Assembly (NCBI RefSeq): GCF_900176515.1 | Contig: NZ_FWXV01000020.1 | Location: 1-64,000 of the forward strand | DNA from: Kibdelosporangium aridum | Lineage (GTDB): Bacteria; Actinomycetota; Actinomycetes; Mycobacteriales; Pseudonocardiaceae | Reading direction: 5' to 3' | Length of the DNA stretch: 64,000 nt | In this document: in pieces, positions 53,754-63,307 of the stretch | Position numbering within the stretch: the first letter of the stretch is position 1 | Layout of the letters: each line of letters opens with the position of its first letter | Notes under the pieces: model-generated | The model's database searches: none | The model's input: only the letters and a program-made list of their open reading frames with translations | What the model was told of the DNA's origin: nothing | Made by a program: the position numbers and the translations under genes

Positions 53754-54458
53754 TCAATCCTCGTAGGCGAACGGGCAGCGGGCTTGTTCGAGCCGACGTT
53801 GGGCGCGCGTCTGTCCTGTGGAGGGCAATGCGGAACAATCTTCCAGTCGGTCTTCGATGTCACGGGCGATGGTCAGAACTCGCACCTCCACCGCATCGGC
53901 GGACGTCGGGCGATCGCTGAAGAAGCCTTTGGTGGAGCTGGAATACGTGATCTTGTAGAGGATCGTTCCATTTAGGACGTACAGATCGACGAATGTCTCT
54001 TTGCCGATTGTGGCCAAGGACAACTTCCGATGGCTGCCGAACTCGTAGTCGGCTTCCAGTACGATCGGATTGCCCATCGTCCTGCCACTTGAAAACTCGT
54101 CGAAGACGCTGTCGGCGTTCGTCTCAACGGCTTCGGCCGCGGCCTTCGTCACCGTTACTTCAGCTTTGCTGCTGGTGCCGCCATCTGAGCCCTTGCGGGT
54201 CTCGTAAGTGCAACTGAAATGGAAGTCGCCGCTCATGGTGCCCTCGGTGCTCACCGACACTTTGGCTTTGTCGAGCGCGGGCTGGCTCACCACACACGCC
54301 GTGTACGGCCGCTTGCCTTGCGTTTCCACGCCTGAGTCCGTGCTGAGGTAGACGATCCGGGACGTGATGAGCACACCGGCCACGAGCAGCACCGAGATGA
54401 TCACGATGAGCAGCGCGATCTTGAGCGCTTTACCCCTGGACTGGTCCGGCGTCGACAT
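53754..54458 (-). CDS. Single-pass membrane-anchored protein of unknown function
   Basis: About 234 residues from the ATG at 54458 (MSTPDQSRGKALK), with an AGGGGGA tract just upstream. One transmembrane helix (IALLIVIISVLLVAGVLI) is followed by an extracytoplasmic domain with four Cys (YTACVVS, FHFSCTY, EDCSAL, ARCPFAY). A longer frame adds a Pro/Gln/Tyr-rich stretch (LPYQYYPAGQRQPGG) that could belong to the protein, since such tracts are common in actinobacterial anchors. No family was recognised. Confidence 0.7.
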   Translation of the reverse strand: MSTPDQSRGKALKIALLIVIISVLLVAGVLITSRIVYLSTDSGVETQGKRPYTACVVSQPALDKAKVSVSTEGTMSGDFHFSCTYETRKGSDGGTSSKAEVTVTKAAAEAVETNADSVFDEFSSGRTMGNPIVLEADYEFGSHRKLSLATIGKETFVDLYVLNGTILYKITYSSSTKGFFSDRPTSADAVEVRVLTIARDIEDRLEDCSALPSTGQTRAQRRLEQARCPFAYED

Positions 54459-54738
54459 GCGTCCCCCTGGCTGTCGTTGACCGGCCGGATAGTACTGGTA
54501 CGGCAGAGTAAAGGGTGCGCGCTTGCATTGCGGCGCTTGGGACATTTCAGTACTGACGACATCGAAGCGCGCGCTGTCCGAGCCCGCTCCCGGTTGTGTC
54601 GATCGGCGCGAGTTTCCGGTTTCCAGCCTGTTCGAACGGGTCCTGGACGGGATCGAGCGGATGCTCCGGGGCAGAGTGTGACCTGACCGTGTCGGCGTTG
54701 CGAGAACCAACGCCACGGGCTCCGCTACAGTCGCCCGC

Positions 54739-56151
54739 ATGCGTGGGGGGACTGAAAAACGTACCATCCTGCTCGCCACGGTCGCGGCATGCGCCGCACT
54801 CGGGATCGTGGCGGCATCACTGAGCGGTTACCGCAGCATGCCGCTGGCGCCGTTCATTGCGTTGGCGACACCGAGCGGCTGGAGTCGGTACGCGGTGTGG
54901 GAGCAGGCCGTACCGATGGTCGCCGTGCTCGCTGCCGTACTCGTCGTCGTGCTCGCGACGCGGTTGTGGCCGTGGCTGTTGTTGGTCGGTACTGTGATTT
55001 CTCTGCCCGTCACGCTGCAAGCGGTGTTGCCGAACACGATCCTGTCCCACACCGCGTTGATGGTCGCGGCCAGCGGCGGGCCGTCAGTGGTGTTCATCGC
55101 GGTTCTCGCTGCCGCCCAACAACTTTTCCGCCAAGGCGCAAAGACCCAGGGTGTTGTCGTTGTGGCGCTTGGGATCGGCGCGCAGGTTTTCGCCGCCGGG
55201 CTGACCGGAACCACGTGGTTTGCAGCGCCGACCGCCACCCAGTTCTGGCACGTCGCCCTCACCGTCGTCGGTGTAGCCGGGACGGTGCTGGCGATTGTGA
55301 CCATCAAGGGACGTACGGACTGGGCCGTAGCGAACCGGCCGTCGGCACGGATCATCACCGCGATGGTCGGTGCCGTACTGCTTCCGTTGGTGGCGGTGTT
55401 CATCAACTCAGACTTGGTCAACGGCACGCTCGGTATGTCGGGCCGCCAACTCGCCAGACACCCGGAGGTCCTACCGGCGATCATCGGCCTGGTCATCCTC
55501 ATCGGCGGTGCCATCCTGTGCGCAATTGCCGGCGCCCGGGTCGCGTTCAGCACGGCCACCGCGGCACTCACCCAACTGGGTATCACGGCACCGCTGATGC
55601 TCGCCCTGTACTCGGTCGCGGTCGACCCGGTACTCGGCTGGACCGCCGCCGCGGTCGGGGTGGCCGCCGGATGCCTGGCCACGGCGTCACGCTGGCGCAA
55701 GCACCTGGCTGTCGGCCTCGCGGTGGTGTCCGCCATCGTCCTGGTCATCGCCGCGGCCGCTACCGACGGGACCCCGGAGCGGCTCATCGACCACCAACTG
55801 CCTGTGGCCGGCGCGTGCCTACTGGCGCTTTTCGCCGCCACCGCCACCGTGATGGTCGCATCCGTGGCGCGGGTACCAGTGGCCGTGGACGGCCTACCCG
55901 CGTCGTTCGGACCGCTCACGTCCACACTCGTGCTCGGCGGCACCGGCGTACTGACAGCGCTTGCCGGCACCGACCCGGACCAACAACGCGGCCAACTGGA
56001 CGCCGTCCACCACACAAGCATTCACGCGGGGCTCCTGCTGGTGGCGGCGCTGCTCATCGCAGGCGCTGCCGCGGTGACGTACCTACGCGCCCAAGCCCAC
56101 CGTCCGGGGGAATCCACTACCCACCCCGGGGAACCCAACGCAGTCGCATAG
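54739..56151 (+). CDS. Polytopic integral membrane protein
   Basis: A 470-residue protein with about twelve hydrophobic segments, e.g. TILLATVAACAALGIVAASL, PMVAVLAAVLVVVLAT, GVVVVALGIGAQVFAAGLTG, AIIGLVILIGGAILCAIAGA, HLAVGLAVVSAIVLVIAAAA, AGLLLVAALLIAGAAAVTYL. It has short loops and a hydrophilic tail. I see no transporter signature. Its frame is intact and codon use is typical. It is divergent from the single-pass protein. Confidence 0.75.
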   Translation: MRGGTEKRTILLATVAACAALGIVAASLSGYRSMPLAPFIALATPSGWSRYAVWEQAVPMVAVLAAVLVVVLATRLWPWLLLVGTVISLPVTLQAVLPNTILSHTALMVAASGGPSVVFIAVLAAAQQLFRQGAKTQGVVVVALGIGAQVFAAGLTGTTWFAAPTATQFWHVALTVVGVAGTVLAIVTIKGRTDWAVANRPSARIITAMVGAVLLPLVAVFINSDLVNGTLGMSGRQLARHPEVLPAIIGLVILIGGAILCAIAGARVAFSTATAALTQLGITAPLMLALYSVAVDPVLGWTAAAVGVAAGCLATASRWRKHLAVGLAVVSAIVLVIAAAATDGTPERLIDHQLPVAGACLLALFAATATVMVASVARVPVAVDGLPASFGPLTSTLVLGGTGVLTALAGTDPDQQRGQLDAVHHTSIHAGLLLVAALLIAGAAAVTYLRAQAHRPGESTTHPGEPNAVA

Positions 56152-56590
56152 CGGGTCGACAGCTACCTCCGTCAGCGCTGTACCTCCGTGCAAAAGCGTC
56201 GCGCAACCGTTAGGCACGCGGAGAATCGCCCAGCCCACCCACATAATGGAACGCGTTCGACTGAAGTCCATTTCGGACATACGCCCCGACCCGACAACGT
56301 CTTCGACGAGATCGAGTACCCGAAGCTGGAGGAACAGGGCATCAAGGTCACCGAGCACAACGCCGAGACCGGCGCGACCCGCCCGTACCAGAAGCCGCCC
56401 TCTGTGAAGCCCTGACCCGAAGTCACGCGCTCCAAAGGGGACCGCCGTGTCCTTTTTGGAGCGTTGAGCTGTGCCGGCGGTCAGGCGGCCGGCCGGGAGT
56501 GCTGCGGAAAGGTGACTCCGGTCGGTTCCTCGGAGACCTCCCACAGGTGGTGCGCCACCTTGGCGTCCCGCGCCTTCGCCGAACAGGGGT
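56152..56590. other. Two gene ends and a hairpin between membrane protein and LacI gene
   Basis: At 56188-56415 a plus-strand frame ends FDEIEYPKLEEQGIKVTEHN plus AETGATRPYQKPPSVKP, which looks like a protein C-terminus without a recognisable start. CGCTCCAAA (56428-56436) pairs with TTTGGAGCG (56455-56463), a likely terminator. On the minus strand 56482-56590 reads KARDAKVAHHLWEVSEEPTG and a stop, the C-terminal tail of an SDR-type oxidoreductase. Confidence 0.45.
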
Positions 56591-57607
56591 CTAATTTCTG
56601 GTGCTGCCTCGGGTTACGAGCGAGACGGTGCTGACGATGTGTTCCGGGGCGGCGTTCTTGTCCGCGAGCTGTCGGCGCAGCAAGCGCAGCGCCTCGGCCA
56701 CCATTGTCGGGCGATCGGGGTCGATGGTCGTCAGGCCGGGGGCGAGGTGCTGAGAGATATCGAGGTTGTCGAACCCGACGAGCTGGACGTCATCCGGAAC
56801 GCGCAACCCGGCATCGTGGAGGCCGGCCAGGGCGCCGATCGCCACCTCGTCAGTAACGGCGAAGATGCCGTCGATCTTCAGTCCTGCAGCCAGCACATCA
56901 GTGATCGTGGCTCGTGCCTCCGCGATCGAATAGTCGTGGAGTGGAACCACGAGGTCAGGGCGGGGATCCAGGCCCGCGTCGGCGAGCGCGCCTGCCCAGC
57001 CGTTCGCGCGATAGGTCGCCATCTCCGGGCGAGGTGCGGTGAGTTTGCCGCCCAGCGCCGCGATTCGTCTCGCGCCGCAGGTGATCAGATGCTCGGTGGC
57101 CAGTCGCGCTCCGGCGACGTTACGCATCTGGACGCGGTGGTAGCGGTCTGGCACGTCCTGCTCGCCGAGCAGCACGATCGGCAGGTCCGGATGGATCCGA
57201 TCGAGATCGGCCATGTCTAGTCCGACAGCGCCAAGCAGGACGCCGTCGTACTGCTGGAGCCGGGCGAGCGAGAGCGCGGAGAGCTCGCGTTCACGGCTGG
57301 CGCCCGACTGTTCGACGACGAGGTGCATGCGGTCTGCCGCCAGTGCGTCCGAGATCAGGGACGCCAACTCGCCGTAATAGTGCAAGTCGAACCTGGGCAC
57401 GATCAGGCCGACCGTGCCGGTCCGCCCCGATCGAAGACGCCGGGCACTCAGGTTGATCTCGTAGCCGAGCCGGTCGACGACTTCCAGTACGTGAAGTCGA
57501 GTGTCGGCCCCGACGTTCGACCGGTCGTTGAGCACGTTCGACACGGTCATCACCGACACGCCGGCTTCGCGTGCCACGTCGCTCATCGTGACGGTGCGTC
57601 GTCTCAT
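56591..57607 (-). CDS. LacI-family transcriptional regulator of the arabinoside operon
   Basis: A 338-residue protein from the ATG at 57607 (MRRRTVTMSD); the longer open frame is rejected because it covers the divergent control region. The HTH is VTMSDVAREAGVSVMTVSNV with the hinge YEINLSARRLRSGRTGTVG. The periplasmic-binding-like domain ends DDVQLVGFDNLDISQHLAPG, LTTIDPDRPTMVAEA. It is divergent from the GH51 gene and almost certainly represses it; the ligand is probably arabinose or an arabino-oligosaccharide. Confidence 0.92.
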   Translation of the reverse strand: MRRRTVTMSDVAREAGVSVMTVSNVLNDRSNVGADTRLHVLEVVDRLGYEINLSARRLRSGRTGTVGLIVPRFDLHYYGELASLISDALAADRMHLVVEQSGASRERELSALSLARLQQYDGVLLGAVGLDMADLDRIHPDLPIVLLGEQDVPDRYHRVQMRNVAGARLATEHLITCGARRIAALGGKLTAPRPEMATYRANGWAGALADAGLDPRPDLVVPLHDYSIAEARATITDVLAAGLKIDGIFAVTDEVAIGALAGLHDAGLRVPDDVQLVGFDNLDISQHLAPGLTTIDPDRPTMVAEALRLLRRQLADKNAAPEHIVSTVSLVTRGSTRN

Positions 57608-57725
57608 AACGGTCACTCTCTCAACTCGGGTGCGGGACCTGGGCATCGGTGTGTGGCGACGATCAGTCACAAAATGGCGACGATGCGCAGTGTTCGGCTT
57701 GACGACGGGGTGTCTAGTCGCGACT

Positions 57726-57766
57726 CTTTCCGGTCGAAAGTATAACGATAAACTACGAAAGTTTCG
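57726..57766. promoter_or_regulatory. LacI-type operators between regulator and GH51 gene
   Basis: CGAAAGTTTCG (57756-57766) is a perfect 11-bp palindrome of the usual actinobacterial LacI type. A second inverted repeat, CTTTC-CGGTC-GAAAG, lies at 57726-57740. Both sit upstream of the GH51 start at 57810. Binding by the adjacent LacI regulator is inferred. Confidence 0.6.
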
Positions 57767-57809
57767 CAGTTCAAGCGCGGCGCAGACACCGTCCACACCG
57801 GAAGGCGAC

Positions 57810-59330
57810 ATGACGACTACGGCGATCATCAATCTGGACTTGCCTGGTCCGATCATCTCCCGGCATGTGTACGGCCACTTCGCCGAGCACCTGGGCAGGT
57901 GCGTCTACGGCGGGTTCTGGGTGGGCGAGGACGCGAAGGTTCCGAACGTGCGCGGCATCCGCGCGGACGTCGTCGAGGCGCTGCGGGCACTGCGGATCCC
58001 GAACCTGCGATGGCCGGGGGGCTGCTTCGCCGACACCTACCACTGGCGCGACGGCGTCGGGCCGCGCGAGCACCGTCCGCGGATGGTGAACAGCCATTGG
58101 GGTGACGTCGTCGAGGACAACTCCTTCGGCACCCACGAGTTCCTCGATCTCTGTGAGCTGTTGGGCGCACAGCCGTACGTGTCAGGCAATGTCGGCTCCG
58201 GCTCGGTGAGGGAGATGGCCGAGTGGGTCGAATACCTCACCCGTGCCGGCGACTCGCCGATGGCCGCGTTGCGCCGGGCACACGGGCGGGACAAGCCGTG
58301 GCGCGTCCCGTTCTGGGGGATCGGCAACGAGGCCTGGGGGTGTGGCGGCAACATGCGGGCCGAACACTACGCGTCCCTGGCCCGCCACTACTCGACGTTC
58401 GTGCGTGACCAGGGTGACAACAAGGTCTACCGGATCGCCGTCGGTCCCAGTGACGGCGACTACGCGTGGACCGAGACCATGATGCGCTCGTTCGACGACC
58501 TGGCTGCCGACCCGGTTGCGCCGGCGGCTCCGTTTCAGGCGCTGTCGCTGCATTACTACACGATGACCGGTTCCTGGTCGGACAAGGGTGCGGCGACCCG
58601 CTTCACCGAAGACGAGTGGTACGTCGCGTTGTCCCGCGCCTCGCTCATGGAGGAGTACCTCACTCGGCACAGCACGGTGATGGACCGCTACGACCCGCAC
58701 CGCAAGGTCGGGCTCGTGGTCGACGAATGGGGCACCTGGTGGAACGTCGAGCCAGGCACCAATCCGGGGTTCCTTTACCAGCAGAACACGTTGCGCGATG
58801 CCCTGGTGGCCGCGGTGCATTTCGACGCTTTTCACCGGCACGCCGACCGGGTGGTCATGGCCAACATCGCCCAGACGATCAACGTGCTCCAGGCCGTGCT
58901 GCTCACTGACCCGGATTCCGGCGCGCTCGTGCGCACGCCCACCTACCACGTGTTCGAGATGAGCACGGGCCACCATGACGCGGCGTCGTTGGACGTCCAC
59001 CTGCGCGATGTTCCGACCGTCGAGTCGGACGGGCGAGAACTCGGCCTCGTCTCGGTCACGGCGTCGACCAAAGACGACGGCGCACTCGTCTCACTGGCCA
59101 ATCTGGACATCGGCTCCCCGGCCGAGGTCGTGCTCGACCTGCGCGGGCGCACCGCACAATGCCGCGGCGCGCGGATCCTCACCGCACCGACGCCCGCGTC
59201 GCACAACACCCCGCACAGTCCGTCCGCCGTGGCACCCGCTGGGTTCGACGGTGTGCGCGAACATCCGCGCGGCCTGCTCGTCGAGTTGCCGCCGCACTCC
59301 TACCTCACAGCCGAGCTCCAGCTCACCTGA
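57810..59330 (+). CDS. GH51 alpha-L-arabinofuranosidase
   Basis: A 506-residue protein with no signal peptide, so it is cytoplasmic. The start ATG follows GGAAGG. It has YGHFAEHLGRCVYGGFWVGE, LRWPGGCFADTYHWRDGVG, GTHEFLDLCELLGAQPYVSG, the acid/base Glu in PFWGIGNEAWGCGGN, the nucleophile Glu in VGLVVDEWGTWW, and the C-terminal sandwich (DGALVSLANLDI). These are hallmark GH51 motifs. It releases arabinose from imported arabino-oligosaccharides. It is the first gene of an operon with a binding lipoprotein and two permeases. Confidence 0.95.
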   Translation: MTTTAIINLDLPGPIISRHVYGHFAEHLGRCVYGGFWVGEDAKVPNVRGIRADVVEALRALRIPNLRWPGGCFADTYHWRDGVGPREHRPRMVNSHWGDVVEDNSFGTHEFLDLCELLGAQPYVSGNVGSGSVREMAEWVEYLTRAGDSPMAALRRAHGRDKPWRVPFWGIGNEAWGCGGNMRAEHYASLARHYSTFVRDQGDNKVYRIAVGPSDGDYAWTETMMRSFDDLAADPVAPAAPFQALSLHYYTMTGSWSDKGAATRFTEDEWYVALSRASLMEEYLTRHSTVMDRYDPHRKVGLVVDEWGTWWNVEPGTNPGFLYQQNTLRDALVAAVHFDAFHRHADRVVMANIAQTINVLQAVLLTDPDSGALVRTPTYHVFEMSTGHHDAASLDVHLRDVPTVESDGRELGLVSVTASTKDDGALVSLANLDIGSPAEVVLDLRGRTAQCRGARILTAPTPASHNTPHSPSAVAPAGFDGVREHPRGLLVELPPHSYLTAELQLT

Positions 59331-59382
59331 CCCGCCGCGATGCGGGCCAATGCCGAACGTCGGCCAACCAAAGGAGTCGTCA

Positions 59383-60699
59383 ATGATGACACGCAGGTAC
59401 CGCTCCAGGACGCTTGGCGTTCTGGCAGGCACGATGGCGGCAGCCCTCGCACTGTCGGCCTGTTCGACAGGTCCGGAAGCCAGCGATTACAAGGAAGGCG
59501 ATCCGTACACCCTCACCGTCTGGACCAACTTCACCGGCGAGGCCGGCCTGGCCTGGTTCGACAGCGTGGCCAAGGAGTTCGAGGCCTCGCATGAGAACGT
59601 CACTGTCAAGGCCCAGCACATCCAGAACGAGGAGCTGGACGGAAAGCTCCAGACGGCACTGAACTCCGGCGACGCACCGAGCATCTTCATGCAGCGCGGC
59701 GGCGGCAAGATGCGGGACATGGCCAAGGCGAACCAGCTCCTCGATCTCACTGGCAGCGCGGTCGATTCCCCTGAGTTACGCGAGAAGCTTGGCGACGTGT
59801 CGTACCAAGCGCTCACCATCGACGGCAAGCTGCTGGCCGCGCCGCAGCTGGTGCAGCCCGGTGGCATCTGGTACAGCAAGGATCTGTTCAAGACGGCAGG
59901 CATCACCGAGATCCCGAAGACGGTCGACGAGCTGGCCGGCGCGATCGACAAGCTCAAGGGCGCCGGCATCACCCCGATCGCGCTCGGTGGCAAGGACGCC
60001 TGGCCCGCCGCCCACTGGTACTACTTCTTCGCGCTACGCGAGTGCTCGACAGACACCCTTGAGGCGACGAACAACTCGCTGGACTTCTCCAACCCGTGCT
60101 ACGAGAAGGCGGCCAAGGACGTCGTCGACCTAGCGGCCCTCAAGCCGTTCAACGAAGGCTTCCTGAACACGTCCGCGCAGCAGGGCGCCAGCAGTTCGGC
60201 CGGCCTGCTCGCCAACCACAAGGCGGCCATGGAGCTCATGGGAAACTGGGAGCCGGGCGTGGTCAAGGACCTCACTCCGAACAAGGAACCGCTTCCCGAC
60301 CTGGGTTGGTTCCCGTTCCCGCAGGTGGCGTCCGGCCAAGGTGACGCGAAAGCGCTCATGGGCGGCAAGGGCGGATTCTCCTGCTCGGCCGGTACGCCGA
60401 AGAAGCTGTGCGGGGAGTTCCTCGCGCTGATGAACTCGGAGAAGAACCAGGAGAGCTTCTACACCGCGTTTGGTTCCATACCGCTGCACGCCGACGCCCA
60501 GGACGTGGTGAAAAACGACTACGACAAGCAGATGATCGGCGCCCTCAACGAGGCGACCTACGTGTCGAACTTCCTGGATACCAACTATGGCCAGAAGGTC
60601 GGCACTGTGCTGAACCAGGCGGTCATCGAGCTGCTGACGGGGAAGACGACTCCTGCGGGGTTGGTCAAGGCGATCACCGAAGCGGCCGACCGGAACTAG
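59383..60699 (+). CDS. ABC sugar-binding lipoprotein
   Basis: A 438-residue protein with a lipobox (MAAALALSACS). The first ATG of an ATGATG pair is preceded by AAAGGAG. The mature part has the type I solute-binding pattern: YTLTVWTNFTGEAGLAWFDS, GKLQTALNSGDAPSIFMQRG, LLAAPQLVQPGGIWYSKDLF, KTAGITEIPKTVDELAGAID, AAMELMGNWEPG and GKGGFSCSAG. It captures the sugar outside the membrane for the two permeases. It follows the GH51 gene after 52 nt. No ATPase gene is present, so a shared MsiK-type ATPase is expected. Confidence 0.93.
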   Translation: MMTRRYRSRTLGVLAGTMAAALALSACSTGPEASDYKEGDPYTLTVWTNFTGEAGLAWFDSVAKEFEASHENVTVKAQHIQNEELDGKLQTALNSGDAPSIFMQRGGGKMRDMAKANQLLDLTGSAVDSPELREKLGDVSYQALTIDGKLLAAPQLVQPGGIWYSKDLFKTAGITEIPKTVDELAGAIDKLKGAGITPIALGGKDAWPAAHWYYFFALRECSTDTLEATNNSLDFSNPCYEKAAKDVVDLAALKPFNEGFLNTSAQQGASSSAGLLANHKAAMELMGNWEPGVVKDLTPNKEPLPDLGWFPFPQVASGQGDAKALMGGKGGFSCSAGTPKKLCGEFLALMNSEKNQESFYTAFGSIPLHADAQDVVKNDYDKQMIGALNEATYVSNFLDTNYGQKVGTVLNQAVIELLTGKTTPAGLVKAITEAADRN

Positions 60700-60711
60700 G
60701 GAGTCGACCAC

Positions 60712-61722
60712 ATGGAGGCAGCCGCGCACGTAAACCGCGACGTGCCGGACAGTGCGCGGACCGGGGCCAGCGCCGCCGAGGCGCTGGCCCCGGCCGGTGG
60801 GTCGGCTCAGGGTCGTCGAGTGCCCTGGCGGCGGTGGGCGGAGATTGCGCTGCTCGCCGGCCCGGGGGTCGTCGTCTTTGTCACGTTTGTGATCGTGCCT
60901 GTCCTCATGGCCGGGTACTACGGCTTCTTCAAATGGAGCGGTTACGGGGTCCCGACCGAGTTCGTTGGCCTGCGTAACTACGAGCTGATCTTCACCGACG
61001 GCGCGTTCCTCGAGGCGATGTGGCACAACGGGTTCATCCTGGTCATGTCGCTGATCCTGCAGGGGCCGGTGGCTATCGGGATCGCCCTGCTGCTGAACCG
61101 GAAGATGCGCGGGCGTTCTCTCATCCGCGTGTTGATCTTCGTTCCGTATGTGATCTCAGAGGTCATCGTCGCGATCGGTTTCAGCCTCATGCTGCACCCC
61201 ACCGGTGCGGTCAATGACGTGCTGGACCGGATCGGGCTCGGTGGTCTGGCGGTGGATTGGCTCGCCGACTCGGACGTCGCGATCTGGTCGCTGATGCTGA
61301 TCCTGGTGTGGAAGTACATCGGGTTCGCGGTCATCCTCATGCTCGCCGGTCTACAAGGGATCCCCGACGAGCTGCGCGAAGCGGCCGCGATCGACGGCGC
61401 GTCGTACTGGCAGACGCAGTGGCACATCGCACTGCCGCTGCTCGGTCCGACCATCAGGATCTGGGCATTCCTGTCCATCATTGGCTCGCTGCAGGTGTTC
61501 GACCTGGTGTATGTGATCTGGGGCCAGTACGTGGCCGACACCGCCGGGACATCAACGATGGCGACCTACATGGTGGCCAACGGCCGAACTTCCGGCGAAT
61601 ACGGCTACGGCAGCGCCGTCGCCGTGGTGATCTTCCTGATCTCGCTCGTGATCGCGCTCATCTATCAGCGGTATGTGCTGCGCCGCGACACCGAGGGCGC
61701 GCTGCCTGAAGGTGTGGCCTGA
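60712..61722 (+). CDS. ABC sugar permease, MalF type
   Basis: A 336-residue inner-membrane protein with six to seven helices, starting GVVVFVTFVIVPVLMAGYYG. The EAA loop reads ELREAAAIDGASYWQTQWHI ALPLLGPTI. The N-terminal 35 residues are Ala-rich and cytoplasmic. It starts 10 nt after the lipoprotein stop and its last base is the first of the next permease start. It pairs with the MalG-type protein to form the channel. Confidence 0.94.
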   Translation: MEAAAHVNRDVPDSARTGASAAEALAPAGGSAQGRRVPWRRWAEIALLAGPGVVVFVTFVIVPVLMAGYYGFFKWSGYGVPTEFVGLRNYELIFTDGAFLEAMWHNGFILVMSLILQGPVAIGIALLLNRKMRGRSLIRVLIFVPYVISEVIVAIGFSLMLHPTGAVNDVLDRIGLGGLAVDWLADSDVAIWSLMLILVWKYIGFAVILMLAGLQGIPDELREAAAIDGASYWQTQWHIALPLLGPTIRIWAFLSIIGSLQVFDLVYVIWGQYVADTAGTSTMATYMVANGRTSGEYGYGSAVAVVIFLISLVIALIYQRYVLRRDTEGALPEGVA

Positions 61723-62594
61723 TGTCCACAGCTGTTGCATCCGGCACGACCGCTCGCGGGGATGGCCGCTGGGTTGTGACCGGACGAGGGAGCCTGGCCG
61801 CCTACCTGGTCGCGTTCGCCCTGGTCGGACTGTGTCTGGCGCCCGCCGTCTACATCATTCTGGGTGGGTTCCGGACGAACTCCCAGATCATCCGGTCGCC
61901 GGCCGGTTTGCCAGAGCCCTGGGAGGTCGGCAACTACACTGGGCTACTAACCGGCGAGGTTTTCTGGCAGCAGCTCATCAACTCCGTGATCGCCGCGGTG
62001 GGCACCACGGTTGGCGCCGTCGTGCTCGGTCTCATGGCCAGCTTCGTGATCGCCCGCTATCCGTTCAAGGCCAAGCACCTGATGTACTCGCTTTTCACCG
62101 CGGGACTCATGTTCCCCGTCACGGTGGCGATCACCCCGCTCTACATCATGGTGCGCGACCTCGGACTGACCAACACCTTGGCCGGGATCATCCTGCCGCA
62201 GATCGCGTTCGCCATGCCGACCACCGTGATCATCCTCGTGCCGTTTCTGCGAGCCATCCCGAAGGAGTTGGAGGAGGCCGCGCTCATCGACGGCGCGAGC
62301 CGGCTTGGCTTCTTCGTCCGGATGGTGGTTCCGCTGTCCCTGCCCGGCGTAATAACCGTAGGGATCTTGGCCTTTGTAGCGAGCTGGAACAGCTATCTGC
62401 TGCCACTGTTCCTGCTCAGCGACAACGACTTGTACACCCTGCCACTGGGAGTGCAGGCGTTCGCATCGCAGTACTCGGTGGACACCGCGCGCGTGCTGGC
62501 GTTCGTCTCGTTGTCGATGATCCCCGCACTCATCTTCTTCTCCATCTTCGAACGCCGAATCGTCAGTGGTCTGACCGGGGCAGTAAAGGGGTGA
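61722..62594 (+). CDS. ABC sugar permease, MalG type
   Basis: A 290-residue permease with six helices (LVAFALVGLCLAPAVYIILG, LINSVIAAVGTTVGAVVLGL, HLMYSLFTAGLMFPVTVAIT) and the EAA loop ELEEAALIDGASRLGFFVRM VVPLSLPGV. Start and upstream stop share one base. Together with the MalF-type protein and lipoprotein it forms an arabinoside importer. Confidence 0.94.
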   Translation: MSTAVASGTTARGDGRWVVTGRGSLAAYLVAFALVGLCLAPAVYIILGGFRTNSQIIRSPAGLPEPWEVGNYTGLLTGEVFWQQLINSVIAAVGTTVGAVVLGLMASFVIARYPFKAKHLMYSLFTAGLMFPVTVAITPLYIMVRDLGLTNTLAGIILPQIAFAMPTTVIILVPFLRAIPKELEEAALIDGASRLGFFVRMVVPLSLPGVITVGILAFVASWNSYLLPLFLLSDNDLYTLPLGVQAFASQYSVDTARVLAFVSLSMIPALIFFSIFERRIVSGLTGAVKG

Positions 62595-62595
62595 G

Positions 62596-63040
62596 CGCGC
62601 CGAGCACACCACGGCGGTGGCCGACGACGTCGACACGCTCGACTGGCGCCCAGTATGGATAGCGGAGTTCCTCGAGTGGTGCGCTGAGCGCGACGTCCCG
62701 GTGGACTTCGTGACGACGCATCTGTACCCGACCGACTACGCCTTCGACGCCGCGACGCCATCCACGACACGGTGTATGCGGCGACCTACATCGCCAGGTC
62801 CTATCTGCGGTGTGCCGGGCTGGCTGACTCGATCTCCTGTTGGACGTTCACCGATGTGTTCGAGGAGGGCGGCGCGGGGATCGGACCGGCTCCTCCGCCA
62901 CCCCACCCGGGGTCCTGACGCGGGATAGTGCCACCTGGCACCAGCTCGGCGAACCACTCAACCTCACTCGAGAACAGACCGAGCGACTGCACGCCGATGC
63001 CGACGCGCTGCACCGCGAGGTACTCGCGGTGTGGGTCTGT
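62596..63040 (+). pseudogene. GH39-type beta-xylosidase, deleted and frameshifted
   Basis: Plus-strand pieces in order: AEFLEWCAERDVPVDFVTTH LYPTD; after a frame change YAATYIARSYLRCAGLADSI SCWTFTDVFEEGG; and near the end TWHQLGEPLNLTREQTERLH. These are consecutive landmarks of the C-terminal half of GH39 beta-xylosidases. The N-terminal catalytic region is absent. It follows the permeases directly and was probably the last gene of the arabinoside operon. Confidence 0.7.
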
Positions 63041-63056
63041 CAATTTCTCGTGCGGG

Positions 63057-63183
63057 TAGTCTCAAGAGGACTGTCTACTTTGTCTTGGGCTGCTGGCTGT
63101 CGTCGGGATTCTGGCTTCGGTAGGCGGGTTCCTTTTCTGCAGGTGACGGTCCTTTGTGGACGCTGGGGTCAAGGGGTCGCAGG
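63057..63183. repeat. Second copy of the diverged repeat found at 30.8-31.07 kb
   Basis: TAGTCTCAAGAGGAC (63057-63071), GCAGGTGAC (63139-63147) and the 19-nt GGGGTCAAGGGGTCGCAGG (63165-63183) occur in the same order and orientation as at 30810, 31018 and 31048. This copy is 127 bp against 257 bp, so one has an indel. The tRNA-like T arm does not continue here. The interval 63184-63307 shows no gene. Confidence 0.6.
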
Positions 63184-63307
63184 CTCTGTCGACGGCGGAT
63201 ACACCGTCTTCTGAATTTCCTCACGGTGACGGCTTCAACGATGGTCACCTACCGGCGTCCCCTGTGATCGCTTTGGTCTTCTTTGCCGATGCTCTTGAGC
63301 TCGCCGA

